NCBI RefSeq assembly: GCF_011605345.1
Contig: NZ_JAAOXM010000006.1
Location: 301,804-365,803, forward strand
DNA from: Burkholderia sp. D-99
Lineage (GTDB): Bacteria > Pseudomonadota > Gammaproteobacteria > Burkholderiales > Burkholderiaceae
Direction of reading: 5' to 3'
Length of the DNA stretch: 64,000 nucleotides
Part shown: piece by piece, positions 24,295 to 32,559 of the stretch
How the letters are laid out: every line of letters begins with the position of its first letter
How positions within the stretch are numbered: position 1 is the stretch's first letter
Translations under genes and position numbers: made by a program
The notes under the pieces: model-generated
What the model was told of the DNA's origin: nothing
What the model saw: only the letters and a program-made list of their open reading frames with translations
The model's database searches: none

Positions 24295-25776
24295 TTATTC
24301 CGAATAGCCTTGCGATGCCGGACGCGCGTCGTGACGACGGCCCCACCACGGCAAGTACGCGTTGTTTTCACCGCGTGCGCGGAACCAGTTCTTGCCGGCG
24401 TCGATCGGCGTCAGCTTCGACGGTGCGACAACTACCACAGCGGTCGAATGCTCGGTGTCGGTCGTTCCGGCTACGAGCACGTTTCCGCCGAGGTGATTCG
24501 CTCGGCCGATCGCCAGAACCACATCTGTCAACGCCGCGCCGGCCCCCATGTCACCGAGCAGCGCCGCTGTGTTGAAGGTCTGCGTACGGAAATCGTATTC
24601 CGGCAGCACCTCTGTCAGCGTTTGCGATAGGGAGGCAATCCGCGTCGACGCAGCATCGCTGCCCTTGCCTGCGTCGTGAATGACGTAGTTCAGCGACGAG
24701 ACAGTGACGCCAGCATTGCTCGCCGCCGCGTCGATCGTCGATTTCCATGCCTGCACTGCACGGCTCGCGCCTTGCTTCGCCTCGAAATCCTTCACGTTGC
24801 TTCGTACAGCCTTGCCGATCCATGCCAGCGGCTCACGCTCGGTCTTCAGATCCGGGCCGGCGAGGAACAGCACCGCCATGTTCTCGTTGATCTGTTCGTC
24901 CTGCGGCGGAAAGCTCGGCGCGTCCCAGTTCATCACCCATGCGCTTTTGTCGGGGTGCGCGGCCAGATAGTCCAGCGCCGCGTTCAGCGACGTGAAGCCG
25001 GCGTTGCCTTGACCTGATGTCACGTGCACATCGGGCGGCGTATCGCGGCTCCATAAATTTTTTGCGGATGGGTTCCCAATTTCGAAAATATTAGCGATCT
25101 GGCCGCGCAAGTACGAGGCCGCAAACGCAGGATTGAGTCGGCCAGCGGGAATTGCCAGCTCGACATGCATTCCAGCCAACTCGCGCCACTTTCTCTGGTC
25201 ATCCGAGCTAACCGTATAAAAATAGCCCTCATTCGTAAAATATCGCGTACGAAAAAGTATTAGCAGTTCATTGATGTATTTTTTATAGAACCCCGAAAAA
25301 GATTCGCGCCCCAAACGACCGTCAGCCACGATAGAAATCGGCTGTAACGTAGAATATTTTCGTGGATTGGTTCGAACCATGTCATCATTGATATTCGGCT
25401 TTACCAAGCCCAGCGTCCACAATACTTGCCACTCTGTGGGGTAATCCCTACGCTGCAGCGGGTTCATCCAACCAAGCCCAACGACCTGAGCAACGAACGG
25501 CCTGGACGCATCTGTCCCGACAACCGGAATCACCTTCTCGGTCGACGAGGCAGCAACTGCGCTCGGCCCTGCAATCACCGTTGCAAATGCAAATACCATG
25601 ATTGCCACCAGCCCCGGGACCAATACTAAACGTTTCATCAGAGTTCCCATACTCAACGATACTCCTGTCGCCCCATCAGACGAAACCAATATCAAGAATG
25701 ATGCTCCCAACGCAAGAAGCAACGCGGCGATGGCGACTCCAAATCGGCGCGGCCAGGTAGCAATGACCGACCTCAT
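24295..25776 (-). CDS. DUF2875 / Tla3-like T6SS lipase-associated protein, proximal copy
   Basis: The 493-residue protein is a paralogue of the product of 22634-23974, with many identical stretches, including NPLQRRDYPTEWQ, NPSAKNLWSRDTPPDV, FTSLNAALDYLAAHPDKS and the C-terminus QGYSE. The start at 25776 overlaps the tle3 stop by 4 bp. It adds a hydrophobic segment (VAIAALLLALGASFLILV, residues 14-31) before a second one (LVLVPGLVAIMVFAFATVIAG, about 50-70). A start at 25638 (MKRLVLV) would leave a plain signal peptide like that of the paralogue. Which start is used decides whether the protein is periplasmic or membrane-anchored. Parts of the gene (25050-25400) are less GC-rich than the neighbours. 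Confidence 0.82.
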   Translation of the reverse strand: MRSVIATWPRRFGVAIAALLLALGASFLILVSSDGATGVSLSMGTLMKRLVLVPGLVAIMVFAFATVIAGPSAVAASSTEKVIPVVGTDASRPFVAQVVGLGWMNPLQRRDYPTEWQVLWTLGLVKPNINDDMVRTNPRKYSTLQPISIVADGRLGRESFSGFYKKYINELLILFRTRYFTNEGYFYTVSSDDQRKWRELAGMHVELAIPAGRLNPAFAASYLRGQIANIFEIGNPSAKNLWSRDTPPDVHVTSGQGNAGFTSLNAALDYLAAHPDKSAWVMNWDAPSFPPQDEQINENMAVLFLAGPDLKTEREPLAWIGKAVRSNVKDFEAKQGASRAVQAWKSTIDAAASNAGVTVSSLNYVIHDAGKGSDAASTRIASLSQTLTEVLPEYDFRTQTFNTAALLGDMGAGAALTDVVLAIGRANHLGGNVLVAGTTDTEHSTAVVVVAPSKLTPIDAGKNWFRARGENNAYLPWWGRRHDARPASQGYSE

Positions 25777-28082
25777 AAAATGCCCCCAAGCTTCAGGAAA
25801 AGTCCACCATCTCTTTCATCATGTATCTTGGACGGCATTTTTGCATAATCGTCCGTAGCAACCCAATCCTTTAAAAATAATCTATTGCATTTTCCGGTTG
25901 AAATATATTCCGCCATCTGACCAATTGGATTACTGCCATCGCCGCCATCACCGCCATCACCGCCATCACCGCCATCATCATCGCCCAGACCCTTTACAAA
26001 CCTCCAATCAGCCTGGATTCTGAATTCCGACAAATCTGCCGCAGTCAAATAGCAAAGTCCAATTGCCACATCGTAAGCCAACGCTTTTTCAGCATGCTCG
26101 CTGTTGGTCATGATGGTCGAATGATTGGTGGGGTTATTCTTGTCCCCACCGTTCAGAATCTCGAAGATCTCCTTGTTCCTCCATTCGGTATAGTCAGCGC
26201 TCGCTGCGTCCGGATCGTCTTCTCCGACTACATTTCCGTCCTTGTCGACCCAACGGCGATTCCCTGATCTCCGCGCCTCCATCCGGAGAATGGAATGATC
26301 CTCGTATCGCTGCGCAGCCTCTGATGCCGCGTCTCCCTTCGCTTTCAGCGCCTTGCCTTCGTCCGAAGCGATTTTTTCCGACTTTTCGTCAAAGTTATCG
26401 TACGGATCGTCATCCCGCTTGTCATTCTTGCCGGCATCGCGTCCGGCAGACGGCGGATCGTAGCCCTCATTGAAATCTGCTCCTTTGAGCAGCTTTCCGT
26501 CCGCATCGCACGCGCCCGACGGCTGGCCATAGCGCAACGCCTTTGGAAAGAAGCGCGTTTCCTTGTCGAGCATCGGTGCCGTAATCGGGATTTCCCATTC
26601 TTTCGGCGGCGGGGCATTGACCTCCATGTCCGACAAGTTGAACAGGTAGAGGGCGGGGCTCGTTACAAACGTGACAAACTTCGCGAGCCACCCCTCATTG
26701 GAATGCATGCCTCGCGCAAAACCGTACCGCGCGGGCGGTGACGGGGGATACCAAAATCCCTCCGTTTTGTTCTTGTCACTACGCCAGTCATTCTCCCAAT
26801 ACCGGTATAGCTTGTTGTCACCGCCAACCTCGAAATTCGACGCGAACACACGTTGCGAGAAAACACCCCACGCGTTCGTCGCACTGATCTCGTCGATACT
26901 CATGCCGCGCCATCCGATCCCTTGAACGGTCAGGGCGGAAATGACCTGATCATGCGGACAGCAATACAGTGTCACTCTCCCGTAGGTGTTCTTCTGGTAC
27001 AACCCGTGCGCCTCCCGGTCCTTGGCTGCGCTATACGGCTTCCCCCCGCACTCCGACGGCCTGGCGTTTTCCATCGCCCGATCAAGATCCTCCGCAGGCA
27101 TCTCCAGATCGGCTCGAGCGCGCAGGATATCGAAGTACTCCCTCAGCGTTTCCTTGCGTGCGACGTAGGTCTCGCGTCCCACGTGCCCGTTCTTGTCGCG
27201 TACCCCGCGCTGTGCCCAGGTATCGGTGAAGTTGCTCTCCACAAGGCTGTACGGCGGATTGGCAAGAACATAAGTGTCCGCGACGCAGCGTCCTTTCTTG
27301 CCCCACTGATCCTGCACCTCCGGCAACCGATCGCCGAGGAATGCAGCGGCGAGACCGATCATGTTGCCCTGGCTGTGGCACACGATCGTGATCGGCACGT
27401 CGGCCTGACGCTTGCGGATCGATTCGACCAGGCGCGCAAGCCGCAGCGCACCCAGCACGCCATAGGTACGCGGCGGCGTCGAATAGATCTTGCGATTGCC
27501 GATCGAATTCATGTGCTGGACGGTCAACCAGAGAAAAAGCCGGTCGTGCAACCCGTCGTTCCACAGATCCGGCAGACTCGAACACCCGCCCGCGAATGGC
27601 CCGCCGCCCCAGTAATTCTTCTCGTTGAGCATGATCTTGTCGCCATACTCCTTCAGCTCCTCAGCATTGGCGGCATATCCCCACCGGAAATGAATGACGG
27701 GCGAAAAGGACGGATCTGGCTTGATGTACGTCTTCGACGACATTTCTGGATTCAGGAAGCCATCGGACGTCAGGCTTTCGATATAGCTGACCGGCGTCAT
27801 CTGACCGGCTACCGGCCCAAAATGGAACAATTGATCGTCATAGCGTCCCATTCGCCGGTTCAATCCGTCGCAAAGCCCCTTCTCGGCGTCCTTGAACCAT
27901 TCGCCTTCCGAATTCACCCCGTGCACGAAGATGACCACGCCCGGCAGCGGCATCTGCATCACGCATTCGAGGTCGTTGCGGTTGAGCAGCGTCGTCCCCG
28001 CTCCACCGCCCACTGAAGTCTGCGACGCATCGTCAGCCGACGTCTGCCCGCTCGGGTTCTGCGCAAAGTTGTAGTTGAACAT
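25773..28082 (-). CDS. Tle3-like T6SS antibacterial phospholipase effector
   Basis: The 769-residue protein has an alpha/beta-hydrolase region in its N-terminal third. The oxyanion-type strand is VVIFVHGVNSEGEWF (residues 49-63) and the nucleophile elbow is ITIVCHSQGNMIG (Ser237, a CxSxG variant of GxSxG). The remainder resembles the Tle3 group (DUF3274), and an Asp/Gly repeat lies near residue 705. Tle3 proteins hydrolyse membrane phospholipids after delivery to the periplasm of a rival. It lies 23 bp downstream of vgrG and overlaps the Tla3-like gene by 4 bp. The Shine-Dalgarno is weak. No separate immunity gene is evident. Coding GC content and codon use are lower than in flanking genes, which suggests transfer. 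Confidence 0.85.
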   Translation of the reverse strand: MFNYNFAQNPSGQTSADDASQTSVGGGAGTTLLNRNDLECVMQMPLPGVVIFVHGVNSEGEWFKDAEKGLCDGLNRRMGRYDDQLFHFGPVAGQMTPVSYIESLTSDGFLNPEMSSKTYIKPDPSFSPVIHFRWGYAANAEELKEYGDKIMLNEKNYWGGGPFAGGCSSLPDLWNDGLHDRLFLWLTVQHMNSIGNRKIYSTPPRTYGVLGALRLARLVESIRKRQADVPITIVCHSQGNMIGLAAAFLGDRLPEVQDQWGKKGRCVADTYVLANPPYSLVESNFTDTWAQRGVRDKNGHVGRETYVARKETLREYFDILRARADLEMPAEDLDRAMENARPSECGGKPYSAAKDREAHGLYQKNTYGRVTLYCCPHDQVISALTVQGIGWRGMSIDEISATNAWGVFSQRVFASNFEVGGDNKLYRYWENDWRSDKNKTEGFWYPPSPPARYGFARGMHSNEGWLAKFVTFVTSPALYLFNLSDMEVNAPPPKEWEIPITAPMLDKETRFFPKALRYGQPSGACDADGKLLKGADFNEGYDPPSAGRDAGKNDKRDDDPYDNFDEKSEKIASDEGKALKAKGDAASEAAQRYEDHSILRMEARRSGNRRWVDKDGNVVGEDDPDAASADYTEWRNKEIFEILNGGDKNNPTNHSTIMTNSEHAEKALAYDVAIGLCYLTAADLSEFRIQADWRFVKGLGDDDGGDGGDGGDGGDGSNPIGQMAEYISTGKCNRLFLKDWVATDDYAKMPSKIHDERDGGLFLKLGGIL
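25935..25979 (+). repeat. Five tandem copies of a 9-bp unit inside the Tle3 gene
   Basis: GCCATCACC repeats about five times (two terminal units carry one or two changes). On the coding strand it gives Gly-Gly-Asp repeats. Unit loss or gain keeps the frame and would alter the length of an acidic, possibly calcium-binding, flexible loop. Confidence 0.85.
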
Positions 28083-28105
28083 GTTGTTTTTCTTGAAGAC
28101 TCAGC

Positions 28106-30883
28106 TCAGGTTCTCGACTTGAAGAAGCGAACCGCCAATTGTTCGAACTGATCGCTGCTGACCGGCGCCAGCTTGCCTTGCGCATCGGTCTTCCCCTTGA
28201 TCAACTCGCCCGACGCCTTTCGCACCTCGGCTTCCATGCCCTCGACCGGCTGCCCGTCGGTGGCCCGGACCAGCTTCGGCACGCGCCCCAGCGAGCCCTG
28301 GTCGAACTTCGGAAAATCGGCGCTCATGCTCGCCGGCCCGGCCCACGTATGCGACGCGGACTTGACGGTGAAACTCCCCGGACACCCGAGCTCGATATCG
28401 CCGCCATGCAGCTTCAAATACGCGCCGCCCGACGTCACGAACACGACCTGCTCGCTGGCCATGCCCGCAAGCTTCCCCCCGCCCGCCGTCATCTGAATGC
28501 TCTTCGCCGAGTCGATCTGCGTATCGTCGTTCTGGCTCTGCAGCGTCACCTTCCCCTGGTTGGCGATCGCCGATACGCCTTCGCTGTGCGCGAACATCGC
28601 CACGCCATGCCCGGCCTGCAGGTTGATCCGCTGACCGCTCGTGTACTGAAGGTGGTTCTGCGCGACGACATCGACGTTGCCGCCCGCATGGGTTGTCACG
28701 GTCTTCGGAGTCGCCATGCTGATGCCGGCCGGCGCGGTGATGCCGATTGCGGCCATCGACGCGCCTGACGATTCACCGCCGCCTGACGCCTCACCATTCG
28801 GCCAGCCGTTCACCGTGGTCACGAGCGCGTCGTGCGGCTGTGTGTCCGGGGCGACACCCTGATGCTGGCCCGCGTAGTCGCCGAGGCTCTTGAACAGTTC
28901 GACGCATTCCTGCATCAGTTGCAGATACTCGTCCCGCGCCAAGTGCCCGTCGTTCGCGCGCAGCCGCTCCCAGGCCGATATCAGCATCGCCTTGCCGCTG
29001 CGAATCGCCACGTGCGCATCGCTGCGCAACTCGGCGCCCTCGCCGCGAGCCGTACCCTGTCCGTTGTCGCGTGGCTGCGTCAGATACCCGAGGTTCAGCT
29101 GACTGTACGCATGCTCGCTAGATAACTGGCTGCTGATCTGGCCGGGCGTATCGTCGAAGCGGATCTGGTTGTACCGCTGCCCCTTGATTTCCTTAGTCTT
29201 CGTACCGGACAGATAACGGTTGCCCGGCAGCGCGCCGGTATGGCTGAAGGTCGCCGGCATGTTCGGCCCGTTGGCCAGCACGCCCATCACGACGAGCCGG
29301 TCCGGATCGCCGCCGATATGACCGATCAGCACCTCCATGCCGACGCGCGGCAACGTATTCGCGCCAAAACTCGGCCCGGCGAGCGCGCAAGCGACGCGCA
29401 CCGGCGCACTGTCGGATGGCGTGCCGCTCGTTCCCGCGCCCTGCGCGTGCGCATGATCGTCCGCACTCAGCCCCTGGATCCGCACACGGATGCGACCCAT
29501 TTCATCGCAGAACACCTCCTCGCCCTCCGGGCCGACGACGACAGCCGTCATCGGATGCACGGGCGGCAGGTCGACGTGGGGATCGTATGCAGGCGTCAGC
29601 GGCACACCACGCCGCACGCACGAAAACGTGTTTTCGTAGCGCCTGTCGCTTTCGTCGCCCGATTTGCCGCTCACGTCGGCCGGCACCGCATTGAACAGCA
29701 CGCGGCTCGCCGCGAACAACGATTGCGCGCGCTCGTTCAGTTCCTTCGGCAGGTTGTTCCGCACGCGATGATGAAGCGACGTGACGATGAACTGCCGCTG
29801 TTCGGACGGCAAGGTGTCGAGTTGCGGATGCTCGGCAAGCGCAAACCAGTGGCCGACAGCCAGATCGCGCACATTGCTCACGCCGTCGACGGATTCGGCA
29901 CGCAGTTCATGCGCCAGCATCCGGTCCTTGCCGATCCGGTCGAGGTCGGACGACGAATCCCCGGCGTGCGGGATATCGATGACGGCATCGGCCAGCAAAT
30001 GCCCGAGGTCGTTACCGCCGTCGCCCTGGTCGACGATCGTCGCCTGCTCGGTTTGCGACATCCGGCCGCTCTTGTAATCCCACGTCGGCCGAACGATCTT
30101 GCCCGGGATCAACCGGCGGCTCGTCGCCCACAGCGTGATCGAGTCGCGTTCTTCGGTGGCGGCGTCGCGGTGATAACGGATGGTGCCCGCGGGCGTCTCC
30201 GGCAACTTCATCGAGTCGTCGGCGAAGACGAGCGTATGAACCGGCGTGTCGTGCGCGTTGCCGTTCGCCCGCTCGCCGGCCTTGCCCGCCTTGACGAATA
30301 CGGTCGCACCGTCGCGCCGCAGCAACCGCCGGATGAAGTGCGCGTCCGACTCGTTGACCTGCCGCGTCAGCTCGCGCGCCGGGTATCGTTCACCATGCAG
30401 GCCGGACAAATCGAATTCGAATGCGCCGGCGAGCGCCGAACTGCGCTGGCGCCACTCCTGAAGCAGCACGCCCAGAATGTCGGGCAGGCTCTTGGAGCGA
30501 AACAGACGCGAATTGGTCCGCCGCTCCATCACGGACAGCACGTCGCGAATCGTCAGCTGGTAGCAGGTCAGCGAACCGTCCGACTGTCCGGTGCGAACAT
30601 CGGTAACGATGCCGTTGATGGTGTGGAGTCGCCCGCGATCGGTCGTCATCTCGACGGAAACCGGCAGCCCGATGAAGCTGCGGATCGGAAGATCGGCTCG
30701 TGCGGACACGCAGGTCAGATGCCCCTCGACGCCCGTCATCAACCCTTCGCGGATGTCGGCGTACTGAAGCGCAAGCACCTGCTCGAGTGTCTTCTGAGCA
30801 GGCCCCCAGTTCATGCGAACCGGCCGATTGTTCTGATCGACCACCCCGGACGCAAACGTGCGTAGCAATTCGGCTGTATTCAC
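28106..30883 (-). CDS. vgrG: Type VI secretion tip protein VgrG with C-terminal extension
   Basis: The 925-residue protein has the VgrG order: gp27-like region (residues about 20-390; ESDAHFIRRLLRRDGATVFV), an OB-fold gp5 region (GPEGEEVFCDEMGRIRVRIQGL, then PRVGMEVLIGHIGGDPDRLVVMGVL), a Lys/Gly needle joint, and a DUF2345 beta-helix (GKVTLQSQNDDTQIDSAKSIQMTAGGGK). A final 80-residue stretch (DGQPVEGMEAEVRKASGELIKGKTDAQGKL) resembles the transthyretin-like domains that bind Tle lipases. GTG 30883 was chosen because GAGAG lies upstream; the in-frame start at 30988 lacks one. The adjacent Tle3 gene is its probable cargo. Confidence 0.95.
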   Translation of the reverse strand: MNTAELLRTFASGVVDQNNRPVRMNWGPAQKTLEQVLALQYADIREGLMTGVEGHLTCVSARADLPIRSFIGLPVSVEMTTDRGRLHTINGIVTDVRTGQSDGSLTCYQLTIRDVLSVMERRTNSRLFRSKSLPDILGVLLQEWRQRSSALAGAFEFDLSGLHGERYPARELTRQVNESDAHFIRRLLRRDGATVFVKAGKAGERANGNAHDTPVHTLVFADDSMKLPETPAGTIRYHRDAATEERDSITLWATSRRLIPGKIVRPTWDYKSGRMSQTEQATIVDQGDGGNDLGHLLADAVIDIPHAGDSSSDLDRIGKDRMLAHELRAESVDGVSNVRDLAVGHWFALAEHPQLDTLPSEQRQFIVTSLHHRVRNNLPKELNERAQSLFAASRVLFNAVPADVSGKSGDESDRRYENTFSCVRRGVPLTPAYDPHVDLPPVHPMTAVVVGPEGEEVFCDEMGRIRVRIQGLSADDHAHAQGAGTSGTPSDSAPVRVACALAGPSFGANTLPRVGMEVLIGHIGGDPDRLVVMGVLANGPNMPATFSHTGALPGNRYLSGTKTKEIKGQRYNQIRFDDTPGQISSQLSSEHAYSQLNLGYLTQPRDNGQGTARGEGAELRSDAHVAIRSGKAMLISAWERLRANDGHLARDEYLQLMQECVELFKSLGDYAGQHQGVAPDTQPHDALVTTVNGWPNGEASGGGESSGASMAAIGITAPAGISMATPKTVTTHAGGNVDVVAQNHLQYTSGQRINLQAGHGVAMFAHSEGVSAIANQGKVTLQSQNDDTQIDSAKSIQMTAGGGKLAGMASEQVVFVTSGGAYLKLHGGDIELGCPGSFTVKSASHTWAGPASMSADFPKFDQGSLGRVPKLVRATDGQPVEGMEAEVRKASGELIKGKTDAQGKLAPVSSDQFEQLAVRFFKSRT

Positions 30884-31122
30884 AGCGTGACTCTCAGGAT
30901 TTTGTTTTACTTCGTTATTCGTCGGACAATCACGCCCGCTGGTCCGTCCTGGGAGTGCCGCCCGTCTGGTTTTCGGCGAGCATAGCAAAATTGTCAGGTT
31001 GGTGACGGCTTTTTGACAGGATTTAGAATGCTTTTTGCAAAGCGTCCGGCCGGATTCAGAAACTCACATTCTTTCGAATCGGTTCAGGCCTCATCCCGCG
31101 GCACCCGATCGTCGTCACGGTG

Positions 31123-31536
31123 TCAGCCCCGTACGTGCCGCATTCCCAATCCGGGCAGGACGAACGGCACCGCCAGGTCACGAATCGTGAAATCCCATCG
31201 TCCGTCGAACCCGACGAAGGTCGCGCTGAAATGCCGGTCGTCGGCCCAGGTCAGGTCGTCCAGATGGCACGACGCATACATCGCGCCGACCGTGCGCCGC
31301 GCGAGCACCTTCGGCGAATCCTTCGACACGAGCGTGAACGTAACGGCTTCCTCGAACGGGCAGTCGTAGTCGGTGACGAGCAGATACGCGGCCGGTGTCT
31401 CGAACTGGCGAAGCAGCACGTAGCCGGAAACGGCGAGCGCGGAACGCACGCCATCGACAAGCACATGCGTGCGCGACGGCCACTTCTCATACGGACCGTC
31501 GTGCGTCTCGAGCGCAAAGCGATCGACCGGCTTCAT
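31123..31536 (-). CDS. Conserved hypothetical protein (137 aa)
   Basis: I do not recognise the family. The protein is soluble, with no signal peptide, and has a beta-rich pattern (THVLVDGVRSALAVSGYVLLRQFE, AAYLLVTDYDCPFEEAVTFTLVS, HFSATFVGFDGRWDFTIRDLAVPFVLP). It lies 45 bp downstream of the LysE-type gene in the same direction, so the two may be cotranscribed. Coding use is typical of the region. No clear Shine-Dalgarno is visible before the ATG at 31536. The 239-bp gap between it and vgrG holds no further gene that I can support. Confidence 0.65.
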   Translation of the reverse strand: MKPVDRFALETHDGPYEKWPSRTHVLVDGVRSALAVSGYVLLRQFETPAAYLLVTDYDCPFEEAVTFTLVSKDSPKVLARRTVGAMYASCHLDDLTWADDRHFSATFVGFDGRWDFTIRDLAVPFVLPGLGMRHVRG

Positions 31537-31581
31537 CGTCGCATCGGTGTCGGCGCGCCGCTTCCCCGCTGCATCGCCGCG

Positions 31582-32211
31582 TCAGTTCGCGGCCTTGCGA
31601 TACAGCGCAACGTACCCCGCGAGCATCAGCAGCAGCGACCCGCTGACCCGGTTCAGCCACTTCTCCCCGGCCGCTTTCCACACGCGTACCGAATGCACGC
31701 CGAGCAGCGCGTAGCCGGTCATCCCGACGACGTCGATCGCGACGATCGTCGCGGCGAGGATCGCGTACTGCGGCGCGATCGCGTGCGACCGGTCGACGAA
31801 CTGCGGCAGCAGCGCGGACATGAACAGGTAGTACTTCGGGTTGCTCATTGCGACGAAAAAGCTCTTCAGGAACGCGGTCCGGCGATCGGGCATCGCATGA
31901 TCGAGTGCCTGCGAGGCAGCGCGGCCGCCGGACGAGAGCAGCATCCGCACGCCGACATAAGCGAGCCACGCGGCGCCGGCCAGCTTCAGCGTGACGAATG
32001 CCGCTTCCGACGCGTCGAGCAGCATCCCGAGACCGAACCCGACCAGCGCGACCATCACGACATCGGCCGTGACGGCGCCCAGCATGCCGACCATCGCGTG
32101 ACGCAATCCGTACCGCGAGCCGTTGCTCATGGCGAGCAACACCGTCGGGCCGGGCGTGGCGACGCCGACGGAGAGGATCAGGGCAAAAGCGAGCAAGGCG
32201 GACAGCGACAT
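31582..32211 (-). CDS. LysE/RhtB-family amino acid exporter
   Basis: The 209-residue protein has the LysE-family start SLSALLAFALILSVGVATPGPTVLLAMSNGSRYGLRHA (residues 2-39), in which the TPGP motif is characteristic, and about six hydrophobic segments. Another family block is AFLKSFFVAMSNPKYYLFMSALLPQF. Members export amino acids or related solutes across the inner membrane. The start at 32211 was chosen because AAGGAA lies 9 nt upstream; a longer in-frame start at 32310 has no support. The substrate is unknown. Confidence 0.92.
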   Translation of the reverse strand: MSLSALLAFALILSVGVATPGPTVLLAMSNGSRYGLRHAMVGMLGAVTADVVMVALVGFGLGMLLDASEAAFVTLKLAGAAWLAYVGVRMLLSSGGRAASQALDHAMPDRRTAFLKSFFVAMSNPKYYLFMSALLPQFVDRSHAIAPQYAILAATIVAIDVVGMTGYALLGVHSVRVWKAAGEKWLNRVSGSLLLMLAGYVALYRKAAN

Positions 32212-32419
32212 GGCGTGGCGTTCCTTCTGAAGGGAGCTTGCGAACGGGATGGCATCGCCGCCTTTCGCCGCGCGGGCCGCTGCCGGCACGCGCGAATCAT
32301 GACGACGCATTCGAACGGCTCATGATCGCATGTTCGCCCCGAGGCCCGTTCGGCGGTTGCGTGACGTCGATCCCGCAGGGCGCCCGCCCGTCATCCCGAA
32401 TAATGAGCAGCCATTTTTT

Positions 32420-32444
32420 GTAAACGACAATGATTCTCGTTTAC
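32420..32444 (+). promoter_or_regulatory. Fur box upstream of the siderophore receptor
   Basis: GTAAACGA (32420-32427) and TCGTTTAC (32437-32444) form a perfect dyad around CAATGATTC. The AATGATTCTC core fits the GATAATGATAATCATTATC consensus. The site is 115 bp before the receptor start. The remaining part of the 348-bp gap from 32212 holds no gene. Confidence 0.75.
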
Positions 32445-32559
32445 GTTAGACTCCGCCGCTCGATAAAAACACGTCCGCGACAGCACGGACGCGTCACACC
32501 GCCCGGATTCCGACCTGCCGCCCTGGGATGGATTACCGACCACACCCGATTTGCGTCCC

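Noticed and set aside
25935..25979. CRISPR-like short repeats
   Set aside because: The units are contiguous 9-mers without spacers, inside a coding frame.
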